Shown here in pieces: positions 1-9,038 of a DNA stretch of 64,000 nt. The stretch is from contig JAJQBQ010000010.1 in NCBI GenBank assembly GCA_021203205.1, positions 1-64,000 of the forward strand, written 5' to 3'. Origin of the DNA: Lachnospiraceae bacterium. GTDB lineage: Bacteria; Bacillota; Clostridia; Lachnospirales; Lachnospiraceae. Position numbers and translations under genes: made by a program. The notes under the pieces were generated by a model. It saw nothing but the letters and a program-made list of their open reading frames with translations, had not been told where the DNA came from and searched no databases. The number at the start of each line of letters is the position of its first letter. Positions within the stretch are counted from its first letter, which is position 1.

Positions 1-1
1 G

Positions 2-48
2 TTTGTGACAACTCATGAAGTCAGATTTGTGACAGCTCATGAAATCAG
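2..48. repeat. Two direct copies of a 23-bp unit
   Basis: Positions 2-24 and 26-48 are two copies of a TTTGTGACA-R-CTCATGAA-R-TCAG unit that differ at two bases, with a period of 24 bp. They lie upstream of deoD at the window edge, so the array may extend further left. It is one of many short degenerate tandem repeats in this window. Confidence 0.75.
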
Positions 49-71
49 CAACAATAAGAGTTTTAAACCAC

Positions 72-100
72 TTGAAATAAGGGATGAGAAAGGGTATATT
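72..100 (+). promoter_or_regulatory. Probable sigma-A promoter of deoD
   Basis: TTGAAA at 72-77 and TATATT at 95-100 are separated by 17 nt, which fits a vegetative promoter about 60 bp ahead of the deoD start. Confidence 0.55.
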
Positions 101-163
101 ACAGGGAGTTGCGATTGGACTAAGATTATCATAGGAAAAAATTGAAGAGATGAGGTGATTTGT

Positions 164-877
164 ATGTTGAATGTTCCAACGCCCCATAACGGCGCGAAGC
201 CGGGGGATTTTGCAAAGACGGTGCTGATGCCGGGGGATCCGCTCAGGGCCAGGATGATCGCGGAGCGTTTTCTGGATGGGGCCAGGCTTGTGAATGATGT
301 GCGCGGGATCGGCGGGTTTACCGGAGCCTGGAAAGGCTGTCCGGTTTCGGTGATGGCCAGCGGCATGGGAATGCCGTCCATGGGAATTTACAGCTATGAG
401 CTTTTTGAGGCCTACGGCGTGGAGAATATTATCCGCATCGGTTCGGCGGGGGCGATTCAGGAGAATGTAAAGATCCGGGATCTGCTGATCGGCATGGGTG
501 CGTGCACGAATTCGAACTATGCCTCGCAGTATCATTTGCCGGGGACATTTGCGCCGCTGGCGGATTTTGGACTGCTTAAGAGGGCAGCCGGGCTGGCAGA
601 GGAGAAAGGTTATAGCTTTCATGTGGGAAACCTCCTTTCGTCCGATACGTTTTACACGGATGATGAGACGGCTGCCGCACAGTGGAGGAAGATGGGGGTG
701 CTTGGCATCGAGATGGAGGCCGCGGCGCTCTACATGAATGCGGCAAGATGCGGGAAGCGGGCGCTTGCCATCTGTACGGTGTCCGACCATATTCTGACCG
801 GGGAGGAGCTGGATGCGAAAGCGAGGCAGGAATCGTTCCTGGAAATGATAGAGCTCGCACTGGATCTGGCGGTGTGA
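164..877 (+). CDS. deoD: Purine-nucleoside phosphorylase, DeoD (hexameric) type
   Basis: This enzyme reversibly splits purine (deoxy)nucleosides with phosphate into the base and (deoxy)ribose-1-phosphate in cytosolic purine salvage. The 237-residue protein matches the E. coli DeoD layout throughout: the N-terminal GDFA..VLMPGDPLRA phosphate-site segment, the RIGSAGA glycine-rich turn, GMGACT, the EMEAAALY ribose-binding segment, and the TVSDHI segment with the catalytic Asp. I chose the ATG at 164 because GAGGTG lies 6 nt upstream; a GTG at 155 in the same frame sits inside that ribosome binding site. The gene has its own promoter-like sequence and no operon partner upstream. Its stop codon lies inside a copy of the GTGAATAGTAAC motif found at other sites in the window. 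Confidence 0.95.
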   Translation: MLNVPTPHNGAKPGDFAKTVLMPGDPLRARMIAERFLDGARLVNDVRGIGGFTGAWKGCPVSVMASGMGMPSMGIYSYELFEAYGVENIIRIGSAGAIQENVKIRDLLIGMGACTNSNYASQYHLPGTFAPLADFGLLKRAAGLAEEKGYSFHVGNLLSSDTFYTDDETAAAQWRKMGVLGIEMEAAALYMNAARCGKRALAICTVSDHILTGEELDAKARQESFLEMIELALDLAV

Positions 878-885
878 ATAGTAAC
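874..885. repeat. GTGAATAGTAAC motif (element end) overlapping the deoD stop
   Basis: This exact 12-mer recurs at 47909-47920 and 58548-58559, and its last ten bases recur in inverse orientation inside 61949-61960. Here it supplies the TGA of deoD. No inverted partner is visible nearby, so it may be a half-site. Confidence 0.5.
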
Positions 886-903
886 GTTTGGAACAACTTT
901 TTC

Positions 904-932
904 TTGTCAAAACCAGAGTATTGTGTTATCCT
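904..932 (+). promoter_or_regulatory. Probable promoter of the lipoprotein gene
   Basis: TTGTCA at 904-909 and TATCCT at 927-932 have 17-nt spacing in the deoD-lipoprotein gap. Confidence 0.4.
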
Positions 933-1031
933 TTTGCCCGTGGGTGCTTTTGTGTGACTGTATGATATGGAAGCATTCCACGGGAACTGTTTATGGTGAC
1001 AGTACTTTTGACCAGTGGAGGAGTTGGATTT

Positions 1032-1826
1032 ATGAGAAGAAATATAACACATGCCGGCAGACGAAAGCGGCTGTCGGCCGCGCTGCTGCTGATGACGGCG
1101 GCGCTGGTTTTCGCGCTGTCTTCCTGTGGCAGTTCTTCCGGGGAAGACCAGGCAGAGACCGCGACACAGTCGGATGCGGAGGGCGATACGGAGACTTCCG
1201 CGGAAGAGGAGACATCGGAAGATACCGGGGATCAGGCGGAAGATTCTGCCGGTGAGGACGCGGCGGACGAAAACGGTACGGACGCGGAAGCTGCCGGTAC
1301 GGAGCAGGAGGAAACGGAAGCGGAGACGACCACCACCGAACCGGAGACGACGACGCGCAGTGAAGCGGAGGTCGGCGCCAGAACACTTGCGGACGGCACC
1401 GTGGTGATCGACGGCTACGAGGTGAGTTTGTATCTGCCGCTGCCGGAGGCCTGGGAAGAATATGACCTGGACGGCGAGACGATCTATGTGTCGGAGGATT
1501 ATCCGCTGTCGGTTCCCAACATCAGCGTCTATGCGTCGGAAAATGACGGCAGCCTGAACTACACGACGAAGGAGATCATAGAGGAGGTCTGTGAGGAGAC
1601 CTTTGCGGACATGTCCTTTACCATGGGAGAGTTTGAAAACACGACGATTTCCGGCTGCGATGCGGTGATTTATTCCTACAGTATCGTGACCGGGGAGACG
1701 GAGATCACTCAGTATTATGTACTGATTGAGACGGAGCTGACGCTGTTCCGCATCACATTTACGGACAGCGGCGACGCGTATGCGGCGGATTATGAGGAGT
1801 GCATCAGCGGGATTACACTCTCCTGA
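1032..1826 (+). CDS. Acidic lipoprotein of unknown function
   Basis: The 264-residue product has a classic lipoprotein signal: a basic start (MRRN..GRRKR), a hydrophobic core of about 15 residues, and an LSSC lipobox with Cys32 as the predicted lipidated residue. Residues about 38-110 are a Glu/Asp/Thr/Ala-rich linker, expected to be disordered and to span the wall. Residues about 115-264 form a globular alpha/beta-looking domain (VVIDGYEVSLYLP...ISGITLS) that I do not recognise. GGAGGAG ends 8 nt before the ATG at 1032; an earlier in-frame ATG at 993 lacks a ribosome binding site and would spoil the signal peptide. It appears to be monocistronic. The function is unknown; a role at the cell surface is inferred only from the signal. 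Confidence 0.85.
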   Translation: MRRNITHAGRRKRLSAALLLMTAALVFALSSCGSSSGEDQAETATQSDAEGDTETSAEEETSEDTGDQAEDSAGEDAADENGTDAEAAGTEQEETEAETTTTEPETTTRSEAEVGARTLADGTVVIDGYEVSLYLPLPEAWEEYDLDGETIYVSEDYPLSVPNISVYASENDGSLNYTTKEIIEEVCEETFADMSFTMGEFENTTISGCDAVIYSYSIVTGETEITQYYVLIETELTLFRITFTDSGDAYAADYEECISGITLS

Positions 1827-2007
1827 TGCGGCCGCAAAGAGCGCTCCCGCGCCCGCTTTGCCGGGGCGGGACATGAGCGGTTGTTGTTTTATGATTGCAG
1901 GGTTACGATTCACAGAAGATGGCTGTAATATTGTAACATGGGAACACGGGGACAATCCCGGGTGCAGAGTTGCCGCAGCTTAAGAAATCGGCAGAATGGA
2001 GATAACT

Positions 2008-3054
2008 ATGAGTGACAAATATGTTTCCTACATCGGTTCGTACACGCACGGGAAGGCGAACGGGATTATGGTCTGTGATATGGACGTGGAAAACGGAACC
2101 ATGACCCCCCGCGAGGAGATTGAGCTGGGAAATCCTTCCTATATGTGTATCTCAAAGAGCAGGAAATACCTGTATTCCGTGACGGACGCCGGAATCCGTG
2201 CCTACACGATTCTGGCGGACGGCAGTCTGGAGTACTTAAATGACGCGTCCATCAACGGCATGCGCGCCTGCCATGTGACCGTGGACAATGAGGATAAGTA
2301 TATTTTTACGGCAGGCTATCACGACGGAAAAGTGACGGTTCTGGAGCTTTTGCCTGACGGGCGTGTCGGCAAGGTGAAGGCCGAGGTATTCCACAAGGGG
2401 ATGGGCAGCATAGCGGAGCGCACGTTCCGCCCCCACATCACCTGCGCGAGGCTGACGCCGGATCAGAAGTTTCTGATCACCTGCGATGTTGGCGTGGATC
2501 AGGTAAAGTGCTATTCTTTTAACCATAAGGACGGAGGTCTCCGCCTGATCGATATCCTGCGCTGTGAGCTGGAATCCGCACCGCGCAGCATGGTATTCAG
2601 CCCGGACGGGCGCTTCGCGTACCTGATCTGCCAGCTGAAGAATTATGTCGAGGTGTACTCCTACGACAGCGACGACGATACGCCGAACTTCCATCTTATC
2701 GAGCGCGTTACCACCACGGGAAAGACGGTGGCTGCGAACACCGCCGTGGCGGCCATCAAGATGTCGTCGGACGGAAAACACCTCTTCTGCAGCAATGCCG
2801 GCGACAACAGTGTTGCGTTTTACAACCGGGATGAGCAGACGGGGCGGCTTACGCTGTTAAATGTTCTGCCCATCAGCGGAGACTATCCGAAGCAGCTGAT
2901 GGTATTCCCGGACGGCAACCATATTGCTTCGCTGAACCATAACTCCGGCACACTCACGTTCTTTACGGTGGACTATGAGAAGGGGCTTCTGGTGATGCAC
3001 GGAAAGCCTATCGAGACTGAGACGCCGAACTGCTGTATTTATAAAAAATTATGA
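2008..3054 (+). CDS. pgl: Lactonase-family seven-bladed beta-propeller (6-phosphogluconolactonase-like)
   Basis: The 348-residue protein belongs to the lactonase beta-propeller family (YbhE type), whose best-known member hydrolyses 6-phosphogluconolactone in the oxidative pentose phosphate pathway. Repeated blade-like segments are visible: YIGSYTHGKANGI at the start, NPSYMCISKSRKYLYSV, HVTVDNEDKYIFTAGYHDG, PHITCARLTPDQKFLITCD, APRSMVFSPDGRFAYLI, and PKQLMVFPDGNHIASLNH near the end. The ATG at 2008 is preceded by GGAG at 1998-2001; an ATG at 1996 in frame overlaps that site. Its last 4 bases overlap the folC start, so the two are translationally coupled. Substrate specificity cannot be read from the sequence; related propellers act on other lactones. 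Confidence 0.8.
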   Translation: MSDKYVSYIGSYTHGKANGIMVCDMDVENGTMTPREEIELGNPSYMCISKSRKYLYSVTDAGIRAYTILADGSLEYLNDASINGMRACHVTVDNEDKYIFTAGYHDGKVTVLELLPDGRVGKVKAEVFHKGMGSIAERTFRPHITCARLTPDQKFLITCDVGVDQVKCYSFNHKDGGLRLIDILRCELESAPRSMVFSPDGRFAYLICQLKNYVEVYSYDSDDDTPNFHLIERVTTTGKTVAANTAVAAIKMSSDGKHLFCSNAGDNSVAFYNRDEQTGRLTLLNVLPISGDYPKQLMVFPDGNHIASLNHNSGTLTFFTVDYEKGLLVMHGKPIETETPNCCIYKKL

Positions 3055-4346
3055 TCGGGAAAGCGGAAACCATGTCTTACGAGGAGGTGCGCCGGTATCT
3101 TGCCGGGGCGGAGCATACCAGAGGGATCCGGCCGGGGCTTTCCCGCATGCGGCAGCTGATGACCCTGCTTGGAAACCCGGAAAAGAGTATCCGCGGTATC
3201 ATTCATGTGGCCGGCACAAACGGAAAAGGGTCGATTTTGGCCTTTCTCGATGAAATTTTGCGGCGTGCCGGGTATCATGTGGTAAAATATACTTCGCCGG
3301 CGGTGTTTTCCTGGCTGGAGCGGTACACCGCAGACGGACAGCCGGTAACGGAGAAAAATTTTGCCGCCGCGGCGGGCCGTGTGATCGCCGCGGCAGAGCT
3401 GATATCCGAACGGGAAGGAGATCCGCCGACCGCTTTCGAGATCGAGACGGCGGCTGCGTACCTGATCGCGGCGGAGGCGGCCTGCGACTTTTTTCTGGTG
3501 GAGACAGGCATGGGCGGCCTGCTCGACGCCACCAATATCACGGACAGGGTAACCTTAAGTGTGATCGGCTCTGTGAGCAGGGATCACATGGCATTTCTCG
3601 GAAATACGCTGGAAGAGATCGCCGCCCAGAAGGCGGGGATCATCAAAGACGGGTGCCCGGTCGTGGTGAGTGCGTCAAATTTCCGGTGCGAAAACGGAAA
3701 TTTGATTGTGAAGGCGGCTGCTGTGCATCGGGCTGCCGTGTACCGGGGCGATGACCGGGTACCGTATCCTTTAAGTCTTTCCGGGGCTCATCAGCAGGAA
3801 AACGCAGGAGCGGCGTATACGGCAGTCCGTGTGCTGCGGCAGCTGGGTTACGGAATTTCGGAATCCTGTGTGCGGGAAGGCTTTGCACATACGGTCTGGC
3901 CGGGAAGGTTTGAGACTGTCAGACAGACCCCGCTTTGCATTCTCGACGGTGCCCACAATGCGGCCGCCGCCGAAAGGCTGGCCGAAACTCTGCGCGGGCC
4001 GCAGTATGCGGAAAAGAAAAAGTTTCTTGTTCTGGGTATTTTTAAGGATAAAGAATACGATCAGGTTGTGCGGGCAGTCGCGCCGATGGCGGAAAAAGTA
4101 TATGTGTTTACGCCGGATTCCCCCCGGGGACTCTCTGCCGGGATGCTGGCGGCCTGTGTGAGGAGCCTGACCGGGCGGCCGGTTACGGAGTGCGGAGATG
4201 TCGGCGCGGCAGTCGGCGCGGCTTACCGTGAGGCCGAAAAAAACGGGGAAAACGGTATGGTTCTTTGCTGCGGTTCCCTGTCTTATCTTGGAAAGGCGAA
4301 GGATATTCTTTTAACTTCGGAGAAATCCGCAGTCTCATGCCTTTGA
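3051..4346 (+). CDS. folC: Folylpolyglutamate synthase / dihydrofolate synthase (copy 1)
   Basis: FolC adds glutamate to dihydropteroate and/or to folates, using ATP, in the cytosol. The 431-residue length is normal for the family. Key motifs are the IHVAGTNGKGS P-loop at about residues 49-59, YTSPAVFSW, the VETGMGGLLDATN segment that binds Mg and nucleotide, GIIKDG, and the C-terminal Mur-ligase domain beginning with HQQENAGAAYTAV, then WPGRFE and LDGAHN. It overlaps the preceding gene by ATGA and sits just upstream of folP, which makes dihydropteroate, so a dihydrofolate synthase role is reasonable. Unlike the second folC at 18.5 kb, it carries no long insertions. Either the ATG at 3051 or that at 3072 could be the start. 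Confidence 0.92.
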   Translation: MIGKAETMSYEEVRRYLAGAEHTRGIRPGLSRMRQLMTLLGNPEKSIRGIIHVAGTNGKGSILAFLDEILRRAGYHVVKYTSPAVFSWLERYTADGQPVTEKNFAAAAGRVIAAAELISEREGDPPTAFEIETAAAYLIAAEAACDFFLVETGMGGLLDATNITDRVTLSVIGSVSRDHMAFLGNTLEEIAAQKAGIIKDGCPVVVSASNFRCENGNLIVKAAAVHRAAVYRGDDRVPYPLSLSGAHQQENAGAAYTAVRVLRQLGYGISESCVREGFAHTVWPGRFETVRQTPLCILDGAHNAAAAERLAETLRGPQYAEKKKFLVLGIFKDKEYDQVVRAVAPMAEKVYVFTPDSPRGLSAGMLAACVRSLTGRPVTECGDVGAAVGAAYREAEKNGENGMVLCCGSLSYLGKAKDILLTSEKSAVSCL

Positions 4347-4410
4347 CCTGAAACTCGTCATCATGTCAGACAGGATGAAATCGCGATATACAGGAGAATT
4401 TTGACGGATC

Positions 4411-5223
4411 ATGAGAGAATTATATTTTGCCGGCCGGGCCTGGCCGGCTGACCGCGGCTATATCATGGGGATCCTGAATGTTACGCCGGATTCCTTTTCG
4501 GACGGCGGGTGCTTCAGCGATACGGAGCGCGCTCTGCGGCATGCGGAGCAGATGATCGCGGACGGCGCGGACATCATTGATGTGGGCGGCGAATCCACAA
4601 GGCCGGGCTATCAGGGCGTGGATGAGGAGGAGGAAATCCGCCGTGTAATTCCGGTAATCCGGGCGATCCGGGCGCGTTTTTCGGTTCCTGTTTCCGTCGA
4701 CACCAGCAAAAGCCGTGTTGCGGCTATGGCCATGGAGGCCGGCGCCGATATGATCAATGATGTGTGGGGATTAAAGCGTGACCCCGAGATGGCGAAGGTC
4801 GCTGCGCGGTATGACGCGGGGCTCTGCATTATGCATAACCGGAAAAAACCGGTTTATGAAGATTTCCTCCCCGATGTGCTGTCAGACCTGAGGGAAAGCC
4901 TCTTAGCAGCTGCGGAAGCGGGGGTAAAAGAGAGCCGGATTGTGGTGGATCCGGGGGTGGGGTTCGCGAAAAGTTATGAGCAGAATCTTCAGATATTAAA
5001 GCATCTGGAACTGCTTGCACAGACAGGCTTTCCGACGCTGCTCGGCACTTCGAGAAAATCCGTGATCGGTCTTGCCTTACAGCTTCCGGTGGAAGAGCGC
5101 CTGGAGGGAACGGTGGCCACCACCGTGATGGGCCGCATGAAAGGTGCGCTGATTTTTCGGGTGCACGATGTGAAGGAAAACCGGCGGGCACTGGATATGA
5201 CGGACCGGGTGATGGGTGCCTGA
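4411..5223 (+). CDS. folP: Dihydropteroate synthase
   Basis: FolP condenses 6-hydroxymethyl-dihydropterin diphosphate with p-aminobenzoate to give dihydropteroate, the target step of sulfonamides. The 270-residue TIM barrel shows the two signature regions: MGILNVTPDSFSDGG at residues 19-33 and DIIDVGGESTRPG around residue 57, followed by SVDTSKS, INDVWG, DPGVGFAKS and LLGTSRKS. All expected pterin and diphosphate binding residues appear to be present. Spacing from the AGGAGA at 4392 to the ATG is rather long, 13 nt. It follows folC and the pair is a small folate operon; no folE, folB or folK is nearby. Confidence 0.95.
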   Translation: MRELYFAGRAWPADRGYIMGILNVTPDSFSDGGCFSDTERALRHAEQMIADGADIIDVGGESTRPGYQGVDEEEEIRRVIPVIRAIRARFSVPVSVDTSKSRVAAMAMEAGADMINDVWGLKRDPEMAKVAARYDAGLCIMHNRKKPVYEDFLPDVLSDLRESLLAAAEAGVKESRIVVDPGVGFAKSYEQNLQILKHLELLAQTGFPTLLGTSRKSVIGLALQLPVEERLEGTVATTVMGRMKGALIFRVHDVKENRRALDMTDRVMGA

Positions 5224-5555
5224 AAGGGCGGAAGAAAAAATATCGTTCGTAGATCATCAGGATTGGTTCGGAGAGCGGAGCGTACGTTTTTATATGGGTT
5301 ACAGGACAGACCCTGGCCATGCCGAAAATTAATATCTATTAGAAGAGAGCGCTATATGGCAGAACGTACGGGAAAAAAGTTTAAACCCGTTTGATTATCC
5401 GAAATATGTGTGATACAATGGCTGCTGTTCGCAGCCGAAGTTTGCGAAGCAAACTTCAGAAGGCAGATCGCAAATGGCAACGATACGATATCATGTGCGG
5501 TCGCGTATGGATTGCGGGAATCGCCGGAAACAGAGGCAGACAGAAAAGGAAAATA
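5224..5555. other. Gap with a perfect 9-bp hairpin
   Basis: No convincing gene. An open frame extends upstream from the next gene to 5391 but lacks a ribosome binding site. At 5437-5457 GAAGTTTGC and GCAAACTTC enclose a GAA loop, giving a central GCGAAGC, a sequence known to form an unusually stable mini-hairpin. No T-run follows, so it is not a standard terminator. Confidence 0.6.
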
Positions 5556-7082
5556 ATGTTGCAGAATCATTCAGAGGCGGAACATACCGAAAAAAGCGGG
5601 GAAGAAAACTTAACAGGGGGAAACGCGGGAAAAAGCTGCGCAAAAAAAGACAGCCTGTTTTTCAGGATCGGGGAAATCGCGGAAAAGATATGGAAAAATA
5701 AATGGTATCAGTGGTTTCTCACCGCTCTGCTCGTTCTGGCTCTGGGGAGCGGCGCGTTTGCCTACCGCTATATCGAACAGGAAACCTCCGTTGACAGCGT
5801 TATCGAGGATTATATGCAGCGCTTTTCGGCCGGAGACTGGGAAGGAATGTACGAAGCGTCCGGCGCCGGGGAAGCGGGAATTTTATATTCTGTCTGGGAG
5901 ACGGCCATGAGCGCGGGCCGCACGAATTCCATCGACAGTTATACTTATAAGCTGACCGGGACGGAGAGCGGAATCCAGTATTATACCATTACTTACCGGG
6001 AGAAAAAATCCGAGGAGGATCAGACGCTGGAGATCGCTCTGCAGGAAACCGGAGAGGTGGTATATCATTTTTTCAAAACATACGAGGTGACGGCTGCGCC
6101 GCTGGTGATCACCGGTGCCACGGTGACGGTTCCGGAGGGCATCACCTTCACCTTTGATTCCCTGTCGTCGGAGGAACTGGAGGCGGCGGAGGAAGAAGCG
6201 GGGATCGTGTACGCGTTGCCTGCGCTGATGGCGGGAGAGTATGAAGTTTACCTCTCCGGGGATACGGTGGAGGATCAGGTCTGCACCGTTACGGTGGGGA
6301 AGAATTCCAGGTATTTTACCTGGCTGGATTTTGAAATGGAAGAAGACATCGCGGAAGCGATGGAAGAGCATCTCGCGGAGGTCGTCCTGTCTGTCTTAAG
6401 TGAGGCCGTTACATACGGGGACGAGATGGAGCGCGACTACGGCAGCATGATCGGGGAGACATACGGACACGACGGTATGAGCGACTGGAACGCCCTGGGC
6501 ACCGCAATCAGCGACAGCCTGAAGCTGAAAGTGACAGAGGCAGATGCGTCTGACGGAGGCACCGGGGACGAAAATGACGGGGATTCTTCTGACGGAGAAA
6601 CCGGCGATGAAAACGGCGGGGATTCTTTTGACGGAGATACCGGGGACGAAAATGACGCGGATTCGTCTGAAGAAAACGCCGGGGACGAAAGCGATACAGA
6701 TACGAACGGTGCGGAAAGCAAAGAAGCTGACGACGGCGCAGACGGGGAGGAAGCCGAAGAAGCGGAAATCCTGGAAGTCACGGAGCTGACGGTGAATGAT
6801 TCCGAGACCTCCAGTTATGATTTTGTCTACCCGGATCGCTGCACGGTAAAGCTGGTTCTGGAATGCAGCTACACGGCGGCCAGCATGGAGATTGATATTC
6901 TGGATCCGGACGCGGAGGAGGAACAGACCCGCACCGGCACAATTCACATGGAATTTGTGGCTGCCTATCTTGTGGATGCGGAGGAATGGCAGATTTTGGA
7001 CTGCACCTGTACCAGTTCCTATACTATGGACGAGCCGGCGGAGGAGGAGACGGAAGAAGCGGAAGGTGAAGAAGCCGCATAG
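5556..7082 (+). CDS. TcaA/MecA-N-like membrane-anchored protein with acidic repeat insert
   Basis: The 508-residue protein has a hydrophilic cytoplasmic N-terminus, one membrane segment at about residues 50-70, then extracellular domains. Residues about 77-175 (SVIEDYMQRFSAGDWEGMYEA...YYTITYREKK) resemble the NTF2-like domain found at the start of PBP2a and in TcaA-type proteins, and residues about 180-250 an Ig-like TcaA domain. Residues 333-384 are four 13-residue copies of an acidic D-G-x-T-G-D-E-N-x-x-D-S-S unit. The C-terminal part returns to an NTF2-like fold and ends in a Glu-rich tail. TcaA relatives affect glycopeptide susceptibility and wall metabolism; that role here is inference. 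I chose the ATG at 5556, with AAAGGA 5 nt upstream, over a weaker frame opening at 5391. The stop codon is inside the first unit of the tandem array that follows. Confidence 0.75.
   Translation: MLQNHSEAEHTEKSGEENLTGGNAGKSCAKKDSLFFRIGEIAEKIWKNKWYQWFLTALLVLALGSGAFAYRYIEQETSVDSVIEDYMQRFSAGDWEGMYEASGAGEAGILYSVWETAMSAGRTNSIDSYTYKLTGTESGIQYYTITYREKKSEEDQTLEIALQETGEVVYHFFKTYEVTAAPLVITGATVTVPEGITFTFDSLSSEELEAAEEEAGIVYALPALMAGEYEVYLSGDTVEDQVCTVTVGKNSRYFTWLDFEMEEDIAEAMEEHLAEVVLSVLSEAVTYGDEMERDYGSMIGETYGHDGMSDWNALGTAISDSLKLKVTEADASDGGTGDENDGDSSDGETGDENGGDSFDGDTGDENDADSSEENAGDESDTDTNGAESKEADDGADGEEAEEAEILEVTELTVNDSETSSYDFVYPDRCTVKLVLECSYTAASMEIDILDPDAEEEQTRTGTIHMEFVAAYLVDAEEWQILDCTCTSSYTMDEPAEEETEEAEGEEAA
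6552..6707 (+). repeat. In-frame 39-bp tandem repeat, four copies
   Basis: Units start at 6552, 6591, 6630 and 6669, each encoding a 13-residue acidic unit (DGGTGDENDGDSS and variants). Copies 1-3 are close; copy 4 is more divergent. The array interrupts the extracellular part of the TcaA-like protein. Confidence 0.9.
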
Positions 7083-7264
7083 CCAAACCGTGTCATAAGG
7101 AAGAAGAGTTATAGTCAAACCGTACCGTAGGAAAGAAGGGGCATAGCCAAACCGTACCGTAAGGAAGAAGAATCATAATGGAACCGTACGATAAGAAAAC
7201 GTATCATAGTCGGACCATGCGATAAGAAGAAGTGTCATAGTCGAACTGTGCATATAGAAGGAGG
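7078..7264. repeat. Degenerate 31-32 bp tandem array filling a gap, six units
   Basis: Units begin with ATAGYCRRAC at 7079, 7111, 7143, 7175, 7206 and 7237, each followed by a CCGTACCGTAAGGAAGAAG-like segment. The first unit contains the stop codon of the upstream gene and the sixth runs into the ppaC ribosome binding site. There is no open frame through it and no unique spacer, so it is neither coding nor CRISPR. Confidence 0.85.
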
Positions 7265-7271
7265 AGGAAAG

Positions 7272-8915
7272 TTGAAGACGAAGAAAATCTATGTGATCGG
7301 ACACAAGAATCCGGACACGGATTCAATCTGCTCGGCGATCGCCTATGCGTATCTGAAAAACGCGCTGGAGCCGGGAAAATACGCGCCGAAAAGGGCGGGC
7401 CAGCTGAACGCGGAGACAACCTACGTGCTGGATCGATTCAAGGTAAAGCCGCCGGAGTACATCCCGAATGTGGCGACGCAGATCTCGGATCTAGCGATCC
7501 GCGACGTGCCGGGCGTGGAGGGCGACATGTCCTTAAAGAAGGCATGGGAGCTCATGAAGCAGATCAATGAGACGACCATCCCGATTTTAAAGAGCGATAA
7601 CAAGATCGAAGGCCTGATCACGACGGAGGATATCGCCAGATCCTATATGGATGTGTATGATTCCAAGGTACTTGCCACCGCAGGCACGAAATATAAAAAT
7701 ATTGTGGATACGCTGGACGGGGAGATGGTCGTCGGGGACGGCGAGGCGAGTGTCTGCACCGGCAAGGTGGTCATTGCGGCCGCCACGCCGGACGTGATGG
7801 AGGAATTCATCGAACCAAACGACCTGGTGATTCTTGGGAACCGCTACGAATCGCAGCTCTGCGCTATCGAGATCGGCGTCGGCTGCCTTATCGTCGGAGA
7901 CGGCGCGAAGATCACAAAGACCATCCGCCAGCTGGCGGAATCCCACGGCTGTACGCTGATCAGCTCGCCGCATGACACCTACACGCTGGCGAGACTCATC
8001 AACCAGAGTATTCCGATCAGCTACTTTATGCGCAGTGAGAATCTTGTTGTCTTTCAGCGGGATGAATTTATCGACAATGTGCGCGATATTATGACGAAAA
8101 AGCGCTACCACAATTTCCCGGTGGTGGACCGCTACGGAAAATACAGGGGCATCGTCTCCAGAAGGAACATGTTAAACGCCTCAAAAAAGCAGCTGATTCT
8201 TGTGGATCACAACGAAAAGAGTCAGGCGGTAGACGGCATTGACCAGGCGGAGATTCTGGAGATTATCGACCACCACCGCATCGCGGCGGTGCAGACCATG
8301 GCGCCGGTGTATTTCCGCAACGAGCCGTTGGGCTGCACGGCCACCATCGTGTTCGAGATGTACCGGGAGAAAAATGTGGAGATTCCTCCCACCATCGCAG
8401 GGCTGCTGCTGGCGGCAATCCTGTCCGATACCCTGCTGTTCCGTTCTCCGACCTGCACATCGCTGGATAAGTATGTGGCGGGAGAGCTTGCAAAAATCAG
8501 CGGGATTGTCCCGGAAGAGCTGGCTCAGGAGATGTTCAAGGCGGGCAGCAACTTAAAGGACAAGTCCCCGGAGGAAATCTTCTATCAGGATTTCAAGAAG
8601 TTCAATATCGACGGAGTCAGCTTCGGCATCGGCCAGATCAACTCCATGGACGGCGGGGAGCTGGAGAACATCCGGGAAAAGCTGGCCACCTACCTGGAAA
8701 AGGCCCAGAAGGAGCACCGGGTGGATGCGATTTTCTTTATGCTCACGAATATTATGACCGAGTCCACGGATCTCATCTACTGCGGACAGAAGGCAGAGGG
8801 CCTGGTTGCCGATGGCTTCGGCATAAAGAGCGAGAACGGTGTCTTCCATCTTGAGGGCGTCGTATCCAGAAAGAAGCAGCTGCTGCCGACGCTTATGAAG
8901 GCGATCCAGCAGTAA
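7272..8915 (+). CDS. ppaC: Manganese-dependent inorganic pyrophosphatase with CBS and DRTGG domains
   Basis: This DHH-family enzyme hydrolyses pyrophosphate to phosphate and so pulls biosynthetic reactions forward. The 547-residue product has the regulated architecture: GHKNPDTDS at the N-terminus (first metal motif), a first CBS motif (residues about 60-125), a DRTGG domain (about 150-255), a second CBS motif with MTKKRYHNFPVVD (about 260-310), then the DHH half with LVDHNE, DHHRIA, and a DHHA2 C-terminus (SRKKQL). In known CBS-PPases adenine nucleotides and diadenosine polyphosphates bind the CBS/DRTGG part and tune activity. The likely start is a TTG at 7272 behind GGAGGAGGA; the first residues then read MKTKKIYVIGHKNPD. 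It is probably the first gene of the run through the DUF5717/5716 genes. Confidence 0.95.
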   Translation: MKTKKIYVIGHKNPDTDSICSAIAYAYLKNALEPGKYAPKRAGQLNAETTYVLDRFKVKPPEYIPNVATQISDLAIRDVPGVEGDMSLKKAWELMKQINETTIPILKSDNKIEGLITTEDIARSYMDVYDSKVLATAGTKYKNIVDTLDGEMVVGDGEASVCTGKVVIAAATPDVMEEFIEPNDLVILGNRYESQLCAIEIGVGCLIVGDGAKITKTIRQLAESHGCTLISSPHDTYTLARLINQSIPISYFMRSENLVVFQRDEFIDNVRDIMTKKRYHNFPVVDRYGKYRGIVSRRNMLNASKKQLILVDHNEKSQAVDGIDQAEILEIIDHHRIAAVQTMAPVYFRNEPLGCTATIVFEMYREKNVEIPPTIAGLLLAAILSDTLLFRSPTCTSLDKYVAGELAKISGIVPEELAQEMFKAGSNLKDKSPEEIFYQDFKKFNIDGVSFGIGQINSMDGGELENIREKLATYLEKAQKEHRVDAIFFMLTNIMTESTDLIYCGQKAEGLVADGFGIKSENGVFHLEGVVSRKKQLLPTLMKAIQQ

Positions 8916-9038
8916 AATACAAAGCAGCTGTCGGATAACAGATATCCGAAGCGGATGTATGTACAGTGGCTGAGGGAAACGGATATTCGAAATGTATGTA
9001 TAGCAACTGAGGTATATAAATATCAGAAGTATATGAAT

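Noticed and set aside
576-1955. Long antisense open frame across deoD and the lipoprotein gene
   Set aside because: Arg/His/Pro-rich composition with no domain; it mirrors two well-supported genes in GC-rich DNA.
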